DNA of 64,000 nt from Bifidobacterium lemurum (GTDB taxonomy: Bacteria > Actinomycetota > Actinomycetes > Actinomycetales > Bifidobacteriaceae), in NCBI RefSeq assembly GCF_014898175.1, contig NZ_CP062948.1:2108001-2172000 (forward strand), written 5' to 3'. Positions 1 to 9,383 of this stretch are shown here, in pieces; positions within the stretch are counted from its first letter, which is position 1, and each line of letters starts with the position of its first letter. Both the position numbers and the translations under genes were made by a program. The notes below the pieces were generated by a model. It saw nothing but the letters and a program-made list of their open reading frames with translations. It was not told where the DNA came from and ran no database searches.

Positions 1-468
1 GTTCGCCGCGGGCATCAGGTGTCGGGCCGCTATCTGGTGGTGTTGTCCGTAGGGTTGCTGCTGGCCGTCGAGCTGACGGTATCCGCCCTGGTCATGGCGG
101 TTACGGCGGATGCCGGAGCATGGCGTGCGGCGATGGAAGGATATGCCGCCAACATAGCCGTCATCCCGGTGATCTATCTGCTGATCGAATCGGTGCTTTG
201 CCCGTTGCTGTACCGCATGCCTCTGCAGAAGGCGATGCTGGTGCTCTTCGGCGTGGCCGCAGCGCTGTTCGGCATCGGCTGGATTACGGTGGAACTATGC
301 TCCGACGTATTGAGTGTCACCCAGATGGCGGTGGTGCTTGGCGCGCTCGAGACGTTAGCGAAACTGGAAGCCGGTTCCCTCGCATTGATCGCGGCCGTTG
401 TCGATGTCGTCGCCTTGGGCGTGTCCTACGCCTGCTCGCTGCGCATCTACCGCGCCAAGGAACTCTAA
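1..468 (+). CDS. ABC-2 type transporter permease subunit (5' end outside window)
   Basis: The reading frame is open from the first base, so the true start probably lies upstream; a GTG at 19 is an internal alternative. The visible protein is almost entirely hydrophobic, with about four membrane segments and small charged loops. It resembles an integral membrane subunit of an ABC-2 type exporter, but no substrate can be read from it. Its stop TAA at 466-468 overlaps the AAGGAG ribosome binding site of the next permease gene, so the two are translationally close and form one operon. The ATPase subunit is presumably upstream of the window. The family call is inferred from topology and from the neighbour. 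Confidence 0.6.
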   Translation, partial: VRRGHQVSGRYLVVLSVGLLLAVELTVSALVMAVTADAGAWRAAMEGYAANIAVIPVIYLLIESVLCPLLYRMPLQKAMLVLFGVAAALFGIGWITVELCSDVLSVTQMAVVLGALETLAKLEAGSLALIAAVVDVVALGVSYACSLRIYRAKEL

Positions 469-478
469 GGAGCCGGTC

Positions 479-1204
479 ATGACAACGAATTATTCGTCGG
501 CGCGGACTTCGACGGTTCGCCGCCCCTCCGGACTGCGCGGAGTCATGCTGTCCGTCGCGACGGATTTCCGTGCGATCTCCACCGGGCATATGTGGTCGAC
601 GATGGTGGTGTTCGCGCTCCCGCTGCTGTTCGTGCTGTTTGGTCTGATTCGCAATTCAGGCGCGGCCATTATGCTGATGACCTTCTTCACGATGGGATAC
701 TGGCTGATGTCAGTTGCCGGGATGTTCTCATTGAACGGCACGGAGAAATCATCCGCTTTGACGGCGATCATGCCGGTGTCCCGGTGCAACCAGGTGCTCG
801 GCAAATACTGCTCTTCGCTGGTGCTGCTCGTCGTGGCCGTGGCCGAATGCATGATCGAGTACGTGTTGTCGATTGTGATGTTCGGTCTGGACGCCAGTGT
901 GGACTTCTCCGTCCTCGCGGTGTTCATCCCGCTATACGTGGCGTTGGCGTTGGTCGAGGTGCCGCTGATGTTCAGCATCGACCTCACCCGCGGCATCCAG
1001 ATCATCGCGGTGTTGTCCGCGGGACTGGTATGGGCGTGCGTTCTGGTCGACCGGTTCCTTCCCGGACTGGTGGCATGGGTTGCTCAATCGCTGGAGTCTC
1101 TGCCGTTGACGGGGAGGATGACGTTGTCCATCGTCGCGCTTGTCGCGCTTGCCGCGGCGTCCTTCGCCGTCTCGCTACGACAATGGACCCGTCGCGAACT
1201 GTAG
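479..1204 (+). CDS. ABC-2 type transporter permease subunit
   Basis: This is a 241-residue integral membrane protein with a hydrophilic N-terminus of about 40 residues followed by roughly six hydrophobic segments. It fits the ABC2_membrane family, which builds the membrane channel of ABC exporters. The ATG at 479 is chosen because AAGGAG lies 7 bases upstream and because it follows the previous permease by 10 bases. The longer frame from 398 would overlap that gene heavily. The pair likely forms a heterodimeric exporter; the substrate is unknown. The last residues are basic (QWTRREL), as expected for a cytoplasmic end. Confidence 0.65.
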   Translation: MTTNYSSARTSTVRRPSGLRGVMLSVATDFRAISTGHMWSTMVVFALPLLFVLFGLIRNSGAAIMLMTFFTMGYWLMSVAGMFSLNGTEKSSALTAIMPVSRCNQVLGKYCSSLVLLVVAVAECMIEYVLSIVMFGLDASVDFSVLAVFIPLYVALALVEVPLMFSIDLTRGIQIIAVLSAGLVWACVLVDRFLPGLVAWVAQSLESLPLTGRMTLSIVALVALAAASFAVSLRQWTRREL

Positions 1205-1304
1205 GATTTCGCTTGCGCATCGCGCGATGACGTGGTCTGATAGGACGGGCGGTGCGGTTGGCATCGCCCGTCCGCTATTCATGGAGAAGGGAAAGGAAAA
1301 AGCT

Positions 1305-2030
1305 ATGACCGACGGATTGATGCGCGAAGTGGAGGGGGCCGCGTTCGCCGCGAGCCTGTACGAGGCGGCCAAACCCGTGTGGGAGGCCGGATTGCGCCAG
1401 CCGTTCCTCGCCGAACTGGCCGAAGGCACGTTGGATCGCGAACGGTTCGCGTTCTATCTGAAGCAGGATTACCTGTATCTCGACGATTACGCCAAAGTGC
1501 ACGCGCTGGCCTTCGCCAAATGCGACGACGCGCAGATTGGCGAGCGTCTGGCCAACACGATTATGAACGTCGCCCGCGAGAAGGCCGGCATGCACGACTA
1601 CTACCGCCGCGCCTACGGCATCACGCCAGAAGAGCTGGCCACGGCTCGTCAGTCCGCGTTCGCCCGCGCCTACACCACGAACATCCTCACCACCGCCTAC
1701 ACCAAGCCGCTGGTCGACATCCTGATCGCCGTGCTGCCCTGCGCGTGGGTGTATGCCGACTACGGCACTCGACTGTCGGCGGAATACGGCGACAGATTGG
1801 AGGGCAATCCGTACCGTCAGTGGATCGAAACCTACCGGACCGACGAGTTCTGGCAGTCCTCCGTCTGGCTGATCGAGGCGCTCGAACGTCTGACCGAGGG
1901 GATGGATGAGAGCCGCCTGGCCGAGCTGCGCCACGAATTCGTGGTCGGAGTCGAACACGAATATATGTTCTGGTCCAGCGCCTACGACCTCCAACAGTCC
2001 TGGCGCCCCGAATGGAACGCCCTGGCATAG
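1305..2030 (+). CDS. tenA: Thiaminase II / TenA family protein
   Basis: This 241-residue protein matches the TenA/THI-4 family, an all-helical fold that hydrolyses thiamine degradation products to release hydroxymethylpyrimidine (HMP) for thiamine synthesis. Recognisable stretches include the YLKQDYLYLDDYAKVHALAFAK region near residue 45-65, the YTTNILTTAY region and the C-terminal EHEYMFWSSAYD segment. The family's catalytic cysteine falls in VLPCAWVYADYG near residue 145. The ATG at 1305 follows a GGGAAAGGAA purine tract; an in-frame ATG at 1281 is less likely. It stands alone, but the TPP-controlled transporter at 40.7-43.5 kb belongs to the same pathway. Confidence 0.88.
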   Translation: MTDGLMREVEGAAFAASLYEAAKPVWEAGLRQPFLAELAEGTLDRERFAFYLKQDYLYLDDYAKVHALAFAKCDDAQIGERLANTIMNVAREKAGMHDYYRRAYGITPEELATARQSAFARAYTTNILTTAYTKPLVDILIAVLPCAWVYADYGTRLSAEYGDRLEGNPYRQWIETYRTDEFWQSSVWLIEALERLTEGMDESRLAELRHEFVVGVEHEYMFWSSAYDLQQSWRPEWNALA

Positions 2031-2046
2031 GCATCGTCTCCCGATG

Positions 2047-3051
2047 TCATTCTGTGTCGAGAATGCCTTGGATGAACTTGTCGAAGTCGGAGAGTTGGGT
2101 CTCATTGAACTTGCGGAATTCGTCCAAGGCTTTTTCGTCGGCCTGCGCTTTGGAGATGCTGCCGAGGCCTTCCAACGCTTGCCCGCCGGTGAATAGGATG
2201 TATTGGTTGCAGAGCTCCGCACATTCCGTCATTGTGGTGAGCTGGTGATTGCGTACGCGGAGTTCGGCGGCATCAAGGAAGCCGGACACCAGTTGATTGA
2301 GATGGGTGATTTCGTCTTCTGACAAGTAGTTCTTGGCGATGGTCACGTCGGAGGAATGGATTTTTCCCGCAGGTGAGCCTTTCCAACTGGTGAGTCCCAT
2401 GTGGGGACGTTCTGCGTCTGCTCGGTCGTAGATGATCTCAGCGGCGGTGTGGGTGCTGACGGCGTAATGAAATTTATTCTGGACGGTGGCGAAGAAATCT
2501 CGTGCCGTCTGGCTTTTGGCATCGTAATCGACGCTGATGTCCTGGAACAGGTCGGTGATTTTCTGATAGAAGCGTCACTCTGATGCCCGGATGTCACGGA
2601 TGCGTTGGAGCAATTCGTCGAAGTAGTCTTTGCCGAATGCTTTGCCGTTCTTGAGCATTTCGTCGTTGAGTACGAATCCTTTGATGATGAATTCTTTTAG
2701 AGTCTGTGTGGCCCATTGGCGGAATCTCGTCGCCTGACGGCTGTTGACGCGGTATCCAACCGCGATGATGGCGTCGAGATTGTAGAAAGACACGGATCTG
2801 TTGACGATGCGTGCCCCCTCTTGGCGAACCGACAAGAAATCCTTGTGGGTTGCTTTTTCGTCGAGTTCGCGCTCCCTGTAAATGTTGGCGAGATGAAGGC
2901 TTATGTTCTGTTGGGACGTGCTGAACAACTCTGCCATCGCCTTCTGTGAAAGCCAGAACGTTTCGTCCTCGTAGGTCACGCGCACCGGTACGTCGCGGCC
3001 TTCGTCCTGATAGAGCACGATTTGGGCTTGTGGGGCGTTCTTGCTGTTCAT
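2047..3051 (-). pseudogene. rhuM: RhuM-family protein gene interrupted by one in-frame TGA
   Basis: The minus-strand frame starts at ATG 3051 (GGAGG nearby). It encodes a RhuM-type N-terminus (residues 1-158, with FWLSQKAMAELF and the NLDAIIAVGYRVNS core), ends at TGA 2575-2577, then continues in the same frame to 2047. The continuation reads RFYQKITDLFQD, DFFATVQNKFHYAV and later MGLTSWKGSP, which is the usual RhuM C-terminal half. The family commonly runs RASERRFYQKITD across this point, so one CGA-to-TGA change is the simplest explanation. No frameshift is needed. The full length would be about 334 codons, normal for the family. RhuM has no firmly assigned biochemistry and is often found near restriction or mobile loci. 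A sequencing error cannot be excluded. Confidence 0.85.
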
Positions 3052-3073
3052 CGCATCCTCCGGCCACGATAAT

Positions 3074-3087
3074 CGAACAAATGTTCT
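3074..3087 (-). promoter_or_regulatory. LexA-like SOS box upstream of the RhuM gene
   Basis: CGAACAAATGTTCT matches the actinobacterial/Gram-positive SOS box pattern CGAAC-N4-GTTCG at all but the last base. It lies 23 bases upstream of the ATG at 3051. On the minus strand it falls between a possible -35 (TAGCAT, complement of 3092-3097) and -10 (GATTAT, complement of 3069-3074) spaced by 17 bases, an ideal place for repression. Inference: transcription of the broken rhuM gene is damage-inducible. Confidence 0.55.
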
Positions 3088-3130
3088 AACTATGCTACAT
3101 GAACGGTGCGTCCTGCAGGGAAGAGGTGTG

Positions 3131-3160
3131 TTGCCGGAGCGGAGCTCCGCTTGGGATGAT
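3131..3160. repeat. Partial copy of a dispersed GC-rich repeat
   Basis: The segment ending in GCTCCGCTTGGGATGAT closely resembles the GCTCCGCTCGGGATGAC arm of the inverted repeat at 6556-6636, and the 14041 copy in reverse. It looks like a degenerate member of the same intergenic family. The rest of the 3052-3263 gap shows only the rhuM promoter region. Confidence 0.4.
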
Positions 3161-3263
3161 AAGAGAGGGCTCGAGATACGGCAAAAGCGTCGCGCAGATG
3201 CTTGATCTGATCGGTGCCTGAGACGCTTGCGACACGGGCCGGCATGTGACGACCTGATATGAC

Positions 3264-3301
3264 GAACGGCGTGGCCGGAATCGCTCCCGGCCACGCCGTT
3301 C
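3264..3301 (-). terminator. Hairpin terminator after thrC
   Basis: A perfect 15-bp stem (GAACGGCGTGGCCGG at 3264-3278 with its complement at 3287-3301) encloses an 8-base loop. It sits 32 bases beyond the thrC stop. The T-run is weak, which is common in high-GC actinobacteria. It may also stop transcripts from the rhuM side. Confidence 0.75.
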
Positions 3302-3333
3302 TGATAGATGCGTCTACGCGCGGCAGGCGCGTG

Positions 3334-4824
3334 TTACAGGCGTGCGGCGGACTGCCTGACGAAATCGGTCATGCCGGCGATGTCGACCACCGTGTCGAAA
3401 CGCACGTCGGCCGTCTCAAGCCCGCGCAGCGCGGCGGGGGCGGTGGTGCCGGTCGCCTCGGCCAACACGTCCATGCACTCGAAATCGGTGCCGTCGGCGT
3501 CCAGTCCCAGCGACTCGTTCACCACGCGCGGGAACTTGTACGGCGAGGCGGTGGCCAGCAGCACGCGCGGGGTCAGCGGATCGCGCGGCATCTGCCGCAT
3601 CACGAAATAGCCGCAGGCGGTGTGCGGGTCGATCACATACTTGTTCTTCTCCCAGCAGTCGGCGATGGATTCGCGCACCTGATCCTCGTCGGCCCAACCG
3701 GTGCCGAAGACGCGGCGGATGCGCGCCAGCAGCTCCTCGGGGATCTCATAGCAGCCGTAGTCCTTCAGATCGTTCATCAGCATGGCGATCAGACGCGCGT
3801 CCTTCTCGGACAGGTAGTAGAGCATGCGCTCCAGATTCGAGGAGATGAGGATGTCCATCGAGGGGGAGATGGTCTGGAAGAACGGACGGTTGCGGTTGTA
3901 CGAGCCGGTGGTCAGGAAGTCGAACAGCACGTTGTTCTTGTCGGAGGCGACCACCAGGTGCTTGACCGGCAGGCCGAGCAGCTTCGCGTAGTAGCCGGCG
4001 AGGATGTCGCCGAAATTGCCGGTCGGCACCACGAACTCCACCTCATCGCCCACATTGATGACCTGCTGTTCCAGCAGCTGCGCGTATGCGGAGAAGTAGT
4101 AGACGACCTGCGGCACCAGACGGCCCACATTGATCGAATTCGCGGAGGAGAGCGCCACATGCGAGTCCTGGGCCAGCGACTCGGCCAGCTCGCGGTCGGC
4201 GAAAATGGACTTGACGGCGGACTGCGCGTCGTCGAAGTTGCCGCGCACGGCGGCCACCTGCACGTTGCCGCCGAGCTGCGTGGTCATCTGCAGCTCCTGC
4301 ACCTGGCTCACCTTGCCTTCCGGATAGAAGACGGTGATCGCGGTGCCGGGCGCGTCCGCGAAACCGGCCAGCGCGGCCTTGCCCGTGTCGCCCGAGGTGG
4401 CGGTCAGGATCATGATCTTCTCGTCCGCGTCGCCCCCGTCCGGCGTGGTGCGCGCCATGAAGCGGGGGAGGATCTGCAGGGCCACGTCCTTGAACGCGGA
4501 GGTCGGGCCGTTGAACAGCTCCATCACGAAATCCTCGCCCAGCGGCTTGACCGGGGTGATGCGCCCGTCCGACCACTGTTCGCCATACGCCTCGGCGATG
4601 CAGTCGGCCAGTTCGGCCTCGGTGAAGTCGGGCAGCAGCGCGCCGAGCACGCGGGCGGCGATGTCCTGATAGCCCATGCCGGCCAGATCGTCGATCCGCA
4701 CCTTGGTCTCGCCCAGCGAATCGGAGACGAACAGGCCACCGTCGTCGGCGATGCCCTTGCGGATCGCCTGCTTCGAGGTGAGCGAATCGGTGGTGCTGCG
4801 GGTGCTGTGGAACGTGGTGGTCAC
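3334..4824 (-). CDS. thrC: Threonine synthase
   Basis: This 496-residue PLP enzyme converts O-phosphohomoserine to threonine, the last step of threonine synthesis in the cytoplasm. The PLP lysine lies in the [10 protein letters not shown] motif (Lys112). The [17 protein letters not shown] phosphate/cofactor-binding segment and the glycine-rich [19 protein letters not shown] segment follow in the usual order. Length fits the long class of bacterial threonine synthases. The GTG at 4824 is selected because AAGGA precedes it by 7 bases and the protein then begins VTTTFHSTR, a normal family N-terminus. It is divergent from glyA across a 402-bp gap that carries an imperfect direct repeat. Confidence 0.95.
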   Translation of the reverse strand: MTTTFHSTRSTTDSLTSKQAIRKGIADDGGLFVSDSLGETKVRIDDLAGMGYQDIAARVLGALLPDFTEAELADCIAEAYGEQWSDGRITPVKPLGEDFVMELFNGPTSAFKDVALQILPRFMARTTPDGGDADEKIMILTATSGDTGKAALAGFADAPGTAITVFYPEGKVSQVQELQMTTQLGGNVQVAAVRGNFDDAQSAVKSIFADRELAESLAQDSHVALSSANSINVGRLVPQVVYYFSAYAQLLEQQVINVGDEVEFVVPTGNFGDILAGYYAKLLGLPVKHLVVASDKNNVLFDFLTTGSYNRNRPFFQTISPSMDILISSNLERMLYYLSEKDARLIAMLMNDLKDYGCYEIPEELLARIRRVFGTGWADEDQVRESIADCWEKNKYVIDPHTACGYFVMRQMPRDPLTPRVLLATASPYKFPRVVNESLGLDADGTDFECMDVLAEATGTTAPAALRGLETADVRFDTVVDIAGMTDFVRQSAARL

Positions 4825-4897
4825 GGTCAAATCCTTCACGCTAACGGTCAACGAAACGTCCCTAAGTCTATCGTCAGGACTGGGCAGAAGGACGGGC

Positions 4898-4995
4898 CAT
4901 CCCTCTATGTGGGCGGGAGGGCGGCATCCGCGTCGCCTGGCATGGGACATTCACCCGGAATCATCCTTCTATGCGGGCGGGCGGTCCGGCATCCG
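4898..4995. repeat. Imperfect direct repeat between thrC and glyA
   Basis: CATCCCTCTATGTGGGCGGG (4898-4917) and CATCCTTCTATGCGGGCGGG (4962-4981) match at 18 of 20 positions. Each is followed after a short variable stretch by GGCATCCG. The copies are 64 bases apart, about six helical turns, in the divergent promoter region. No gene or clear RNA fold was seen in the remainder of 4825-5226. The function is unknown; a paired binding site for a regulator is possible. Confidence 0.45.
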
Positions 4996-5226
4996 ATCGG
5001 ATTCCGTTCCGTCCGCCTTCTGTTCCGGCCGGCGCTTGACCGTTCTTCGAAAAGCACGCATCGTATGCGCCGACGCCTTCGTTCCCGCGTAGGGCCATGT
5101 CTCGGCCATTCCACCAATCGAGGCATGTGTTGCGCCGGCGTTTCCTCTTCTGGCATGGTTGCGTTGTATATGGTTTGTAGACTCGCGCGTCACAGCCGAC
5201 CGCACACAGAAAGGCAGGAGCCCTAC

Positions 5227-6534
5227 ATGGCCGAACCCACCCTCGCGCAGACCCCGACCGATATGTTCAATGCGCCCATCGCCGACGCCGATCCCGAAAT
5301 CGCCGCGATTCTCGACGCCGAATTGCACCGCCAGCAGGACGGTCTGGAGATGATCGCCTCGGAGAACTTCGTGCCGCGCTCCGTATTGCAATGCCAGGGA
5401 TCCGTGCTCACCAACAAATACGCCGAAGGCTATCCGGGTCGCCGCTACTACGGCGGCTGCGAGCAGGTCGACAGAATCGAGACCATCGCGCGCGAACGCG
5501 CCAAAGCCCTGTTCGGCGCCGAATACGCCAACGTGCAGCCGCATTCGGGCGCGCAGGCCAACGCGGCCGTCTACCAGGCGCTCGTCAAACCCGGCGACAC
5601 CGTGCTCGGCCTCGCGCTCGACCACGGCGGCCACCTGACCCACGGCATGAAGATCAACTTCTCCGGCCGCTTCTACCACGCCGAAGCCTACGAAGTGAAC
5701 CCCGAGACCTTCCGCATCGATCCGGAGATCATCCGCCGGCGCGCGCTCGAAACCCGCCCCGCCATGATCATCGGCGGATGGAGCGCCTACCCGCGCATCG
5801 AGGACTTCAAAGCCATGAAGGAGATCGCCGACGAGGTGGGCGCGAAGTTCTGGGTCGACATGGCCCACTTCGCCGGACTGGTCGCCGCAGGCCTGCATCC
5901 TAGTCCCGTGCCCTACGCGGACGTGGTCAGCTCCACCGCGCATAAGACCTTCGGCGGCCCGCGTTCCGGCTTCATCCTCGCCAAGGAGGAGTACGGCAAG
6001 AAGCTCAACTCCGCCGTGTTCCCCGGCCAGCAGGGCGGTCCGCTGATGCATGTGATCGCCGGCAAGGCCGTCAGCTTCAAGGTGGCCGGCACCGACGAGT
6101 TCAAGAACCGCATGGCCCGCACCCTCGAAGGCGCGAAGATCCTCGCCGAACGCCTCACCGCCGACGATGTGAAGGCCAACGGCATCAGCGTGCTCACCGG
6201 CGGCACCGACGTGCATCTGGTGATGGTGGACCTGCGCAACTCCGAAATGGACGGCCAGCAGGGCGAGAACCTGCTCGCCCAGTGCGGCATCACCATCAAC
6301 CGCAACACCGTGCCCTTCGACCCGCGCCCGGCCTCGGTCGCCTCCGGCCTGCGCATCGGCACCAGCGCACTCGCCACCCGTGGCTTCGGAGCCAAGGAAT
6401 ACGAGGAGGTCGCCGACATCATCGGCACCGCCCTCGCCGCCGGCGTCTCGGCCGACGTGGAGGCTCTCAAAGCCCGCGTCGACAAGCTCGCCGAGGACTT
6501 CCCGCTGTATCCCGGACTCGACCAGATCCACTGA
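5227..6534 (+). CDS. glyA: Serine hydroxymethyltransferase
   Basis: This 435-residue cytosolic PLP enzyme interconverts serine and glycine while loading one-carbon units onto tetrahydrofolate. Family motifs are intact: [14 protein letters not shown] near the N-terminus, [33 protein letters not shown] and [13 protein letters not shown] with the PLP lysine at residue 240. The ATG at 5227 follows GGCAGGAG. A far longer upstream extension of this frame (from 3259) is an artefact of GC-rich sequence antisense to thrC. It is divergent from thrC, linking serine/glycine and threonine metabolism. Confidence 0.97.
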   Translation: MAEPTLAQTPTDMFNAPIADADPEIAAILDAELHRQQDGLEMIASENFVPRSVLQCQGSVLTNKYAEGYPGRRYYGGCEQVDRIETIARERAKALFGAEYANVQPHSGAQANAAVYQALVKPGDTVLGLALDHGGHLTHGMKINFSGRFYHAEAYEVNPETFRIDPEIIRRRALETRPAMIIGGWSAYPRIEDFKAMKEIADEVGAKFWVDMAHFAGLVAAGLHPSPVPYADVVSSTAHKTFGGPRSGFILAKEEYGKKLNSAVFPGQQGGPLMHVIAGKAVSFKVAGTDEFKNRMARTLEGAKILAERLTADDVKANGISVLTGGTDVHLVMVDLRNSEMDGQQGENLLAQCGITINRNTVPFDPRPASVASGLRIGTSALATRGFGAKEYEEVADIIGTALAAGVSADVEALKARVDKLAEDFPLYPGLDQIH

Positions 6535-6555
6535 TCCGTCGCGCTTTCGTGGGCG

Positions 6556-6636
6556 GAGATCCCTCGACTTCGCTCCGCTCCGCTCGGGATGACGGGTGGA
6601 GACCTCTCGTCATCCCGAGTGCGGCGCAGGGATCTC
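6556..6636. repeat. Compound inverted repeat (dispersed intergenic element)
   Basis: Two nested inverted pairs are present: GAGATCCCT (6556-6564) with AGGGATCTC (6628-6636), and CTCGGGATGACG (6583-6594) with CGTCATCCCGAG (6608-6619). Related sequence occurs at 14041-14075 (reverse orientation) and partly at 3131-3160. It lies between glyA and proA, can fold as a long hairpin, and may end glyA transcripts. It resembles REP-like intergenic palindromes. Confidence 0.65.
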
Positions 6637-6693
6637 GGATCGTACGTGGAATCGTGGGGTGTGAATCCTTTGGATTGCGGTAGGCTAAGGCAC

Positions 6694-7980
6694 ATGGAGA
6701 ATTTTGGAGTGTTGCACGCCGTTCACTTGAAGGCCATCGCCGCGGCCGAGGCCCAGACTCGACTGGCCGAAGCCACGGCCGAATCGAAGAACGCACTGTT
6801 GCTCGCCATCGCCGACGCTTTGGTCGAGCGCGCGGGCGAGATCGAATCCGCCAATGCGCAGGATATGGAAGCCTCCCGCCAGGCCGGTATGGACGCGGGC
6901 AAGCTCGACCGTCTGCTCTTCGACGCGCCTCGCGTCAAAGCGGCGGCCGAGGGCGTGCGCCATGTGGCCACCCTGCCCGACCCGATCGGGCAGATCGAAC
7001 GCGGCTACACGCTGCCCAACGGCATCCGCCTGCAGCAGACGCGCGTGCCGATCGGCGTGATCGGCATGATCTACGAGGCCCGGCCAAACGTCACCGTCGA
7101 CGTGGCCAGCCTGTGCCTGAAGTCCGGCAACGCGGCCATCCTGCGCGGAGGCCATGCCGCCGAACGTACGAACGCCGCCACCTTGCGGGTTATCGGCGAG
7201 GTGCTGGCCGAGCGTGGCTTCGACGCGGCTCTGGTGCAGTCCGTCGACGAATACGGCCGTGACGGCGCCGCCGCGATGATGGAATCGCGCGGCTATATCG
7301 ACGTGCTGGTGCCTCGCGGAGGCAAAGGCCTGATCCAGGCGGTGGTCTCCAAGTCCAAAGTGCCGGTGATCGAAACCGGCGCGGGCAACGTGCATATCTA
7401 CATGGACGCCACCGGAGACGCGGCCAAAGCCCTGCCGATCATCCTCAACGCGAAGACCCAACGCGTGGGCGTGTGCAACGCCGCCGAAAAACTGCTGGTG
7501 CACAGCGCCGTCGCTGCCGAATTCCTTCCCCAGGCCGCGCGCGTTCTGGCCGAAAAGGGCGTGGAACTGCATGCGGACGAACGCGCCTATGCGATCATCG
7601 ACGCCGCCGGTATCGAAGGGCTGACGCTGGTTCCCGCGACGGAAGATGATTGGGACACCGAATATCTGGCGTTGACGATGGGCGTGAAGGTGGTCGATTC
7701 GCTGGACGAGGCGATCGACCATATCAACGCGCATTCCACCGGACACACCGAATCGATCATCGCCGAGGACTATTCGGCCGTCGAGGCCTTCACCAAGCGC
7801 ATCGACTCGGCGGTGGTGATGGTCAACGCCTCCACGCGGTTCACCGACGGCGGCGTGTTCGGATTCGGCGCGGAACTGGGCATCTCCACGCAGAAGATGC
7901 ACGCCCGCGGACCGATGGGACTTACGGAGATGACCACCACGAAATGGGTGGGCTACGGCATGGGGCAGGTGCGCGCATGA
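6694..7980 (+). CDS. proA: Glutamate-5-semialdehyde dehydrogenase (gamma-glutamyl phosphate reductase)
   Basis: This 428-residue cytosolic enzyme makes glutamate-5-semialdehyde with NADPH in proline synthesis. The aldehyde-dehydrogenase-fold motifs are visible: [16 protein letters not shown] near 121-136, GNAAILRGG near 145-153, and the catalytic cysteine at residue 261 in [10 protein letters not shown]. The C-terminal [15 protein letters not shown] is a proA hallmark. The ATG at 6694 gives a standard N-terminus; the longer frame from 6589 runs into the palindromic repeat. It overlaps the next gene by 4 bases (ATGA), indicating translational coupling. Confidence 0.95.
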   Translation: MENFGVLHAVHLKAIAAAEAQTRLAEATAESKNALLLAIADALVERAGEIESANAQDMEASRQAGMDAGKLDRLLFDAPRVKAAAEGVRHVATLPDPIGQIERGYTLPNGIRLQQTRVPIGVIGMIYEARPNVTVDVASLCLKSGNAAILRGGHAAERTNAATLRVIGEVLAERGFDAALVQSVDEYGRDGAAAMMESRGYIDVLVPRGGKGLIQAVVSKSKVPVIETGAGNVHIYMDATGDAAKALPIILNAKTQRVGVCNAAEKLLVHSAVAAEFLPQAARVLAEKGVELHADERAYAIIDAAGIEGLTLVPATEDDWDTEYLALTMGVKVVDSLDEAIDHINAHSTGHTESIIAEDYSAVEAFTKRIDSAVVMVNASTRFTDGGVFGFGAELGISTQKMHARGPMGLTEMTTTKWVGYGMGQVRA

Positions 7981-8528
7981 GTGGGGATATGACGGACGGC
8001 GTCACCATGGAAGGCATGCCTTCTCAGGCCGCGGTGGACGACCAGAAACTGGGATTGGGCATCGCGGCCGAACGCCTCAGCATCGTACGTTACGTGTTCC
8101 TCGTGCAGATCGAGGACGGCATCGCCTCCGCGGCGCAACGCGCGTCGCTGGAATACGCCGACGCCGTGCTGATTGGCTGGCCCGAGGCGGATTCCGCGGA
8201 GGTGGTGGAGCTCAGCGCCGACCAGCTCGACACCGTGCGCGAGCAGATGACCGCGATGGAGGAGTACATCCGTCGTTTCTCGGCGATGGAAAGCAAAGGC
8301 GACATCGACGGCATGACCGACACCCTGATTCGCATCACCGAACGCGTGGCCGAGGTGCGCCGCCTCTACCAGCCCGGCTTCCCCTTGCCCACCTTCGCGG
8401 AGATCCGCCGCGTCGTGCAGGACGAATGGGACGAGGACATGGACAAGATCGACCCGGACCAACGGGAGGTCACCGCCGAGGAGATCAGCCAGGAGGCCCG
8501 TGAGCAGTCCGCGGAGGAGCGGTCGTGA
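7977..8528 (+). CDS. Conserved hypothetical protein between proA and nadD
   Basis: This 183-residue soluble, acidic protein has no membrane segment. Its middle (about residues 25-160) looks helical, and the tail is rich in Glu and Asp. I do not recognise a characterised domain. The start ATG at 7977 overlaps the proA stop in an ATGA, and the end overlaps the nadD start in a GTGA, so it is translated within one proA - this gene - nadD operon. An internal ATG at 7989 is a possible alternative start. Its function cannot be inferred beyond co-expression with proline and NAD synthesis. Confidence 0.75.
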   Translation: MSGDMTDGVTMEGMPSQAAVDDQKLGLGIAAERLSIVRYVFLVQIEDGIASAAQRASLEYADAVLIGWPEADSAEVVELSADQLDTVREQMTAMEEYIRRFSAMESKGDIDGMTDTLIRITERVAEVRRLYQPGFPLPTFAEIRRVVQDEWDEDMDKIDPDQREVTAEEISQEAREQSAEERS

Positions 8529-9229
8529 GCGCGCCGGCCGAATCCTCCCGCCGCATGTCGGACCTATCCGCGGACGGGGACGGCGCCGTGGTGGTCGCTC
8601 CCGGCATCGGGCGTCGCTCCGCGCGCGGCAACTGGCATGCGCGTCCGCGCATCGGCATCATGGGCGGCACCTTCGACCCGATCCACAACGGCCACTTGGT
8701 CGCGGCCTCCGAAGTCTCCTGGGTGTACGACCTCGACGAGGTGATCTTCGTGCCGACGGGCCGGCCGGTGTTCAAACTCGACAAGAACGTCACCAACGCC
8801 GAGGACCGGTATCTGATGACCGTGATCGCCACGGCCTCCAATCCGAAGTTCACGGTCAGCCGCGTGGATATCGACCGTCCGGGCGTGACCTACACCATCG
8901 ACACGCTGCGCGACATCCGCGCCCAGCATCCCGACGCGGAGCTTTTCTTCATCACCGGCGCGGACGCCGTCGCCGAGATCATGCAGTGGAAGGACGCCGG
9001 TCAGATGTGGGATCTGGCGCATTTCGTCGCCGTCACCCGCCCCGGCTACTCCACGCCCGACGGCGTGCATCTGCCCGAAGGCAAAGTCGACACCCTGGAG
9101 ATCCCCGCGCTGGCGATTTCATCGACCGACGTGCGTCTGCGCGCCGAGCACGACGAACCGGTGTGGTATCTCGTACCCGACGGCGTGGTGCAGTACATCG
9201 GCAAACACGGGCTCTACCACCGCGTCTGA
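8525..9229 (+). CDS. nadD: Nicotinate-nucleotide adenylyltransferase
   Basis: This 234-residue enzyme adenylates nicotinate mononucleotide to deamido-NAD, the central step of NAD synthesis. The nucleotidyltransferase signature [12 protein letters not shown] lies at residues 47-58 and the second signature [10 protein letters not shown] near 198-207. The 40 residues before the first signature are a poorly conserved extension, so a later start is possible. The GTG at 8525 is supported by the 4-base GTGA overlap with the upstream gene. It ends before a convergent GH3 gene. Confidence 0.93.
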   Translation: MSAPAESSRRMSDLSADGDGAVVVAPGIGRRSARGNWHARPRIGIMGGTFDPIHNGHLVAASEVSWVYDLDEVIFVPTGRPVFKLDKNVTNAEDRYLMTVIATASNPKFTVSRVDIDRPGVTYTIDTLRDIRAQHPDAELFFITGADAVAEIMQWKDAGQMWDLAHFVAVTRPGYSTPDGVHLPEGKVDTLEIPALAISSTDVRLRAEHDEPVWYLVPDGVVQYIGKHGLYHRV

Positions 9230-9317
9230 CACGTTCGGTGGCGACTTGTCCGGTGGCTCGCCAGGCCGGGCGAGCCAGGCCGTATGCGTTCGGTCCGGCG
9301 CGTCGAACCGGTCGGTC

Positions 9318-9377
9318 GGGAGCGATTCGTTGGGCACGGACTGTCGCCTGATTCGTCAGAACCGGCGAATCGCTCCC
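9318..9377. terminator. Inverted repeat between convergent nadD and GH3 genes
   Basis: GGGAGCGATTCG (9318-9329) is perfectly complementary to CGAATCGCTCCC (9366-9377), with a 36-base loop. It lies between two gene ends, so it probably acts as a bidirectional terminator. The loop is longer than usual. Confidence 0.5.
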
Positions 9378-9383
9378 GGCGAA

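Noticed and set aside
5159..5183. glyA promoter TTGCGT ... TAGACT
   Set aside because: The spacer is 13 bases, outside the usual range, so I could not support it.
3259..5226. Very long open frame (over 650 codons) joined in frame ahead of glyA
   Set aside because: It is antisense to thrC, its sequence is His/Arg/Gly-rich without any domain, and it arises from GC-skewed codon positions. The real glyA starts at 5227 with a ribosome site.
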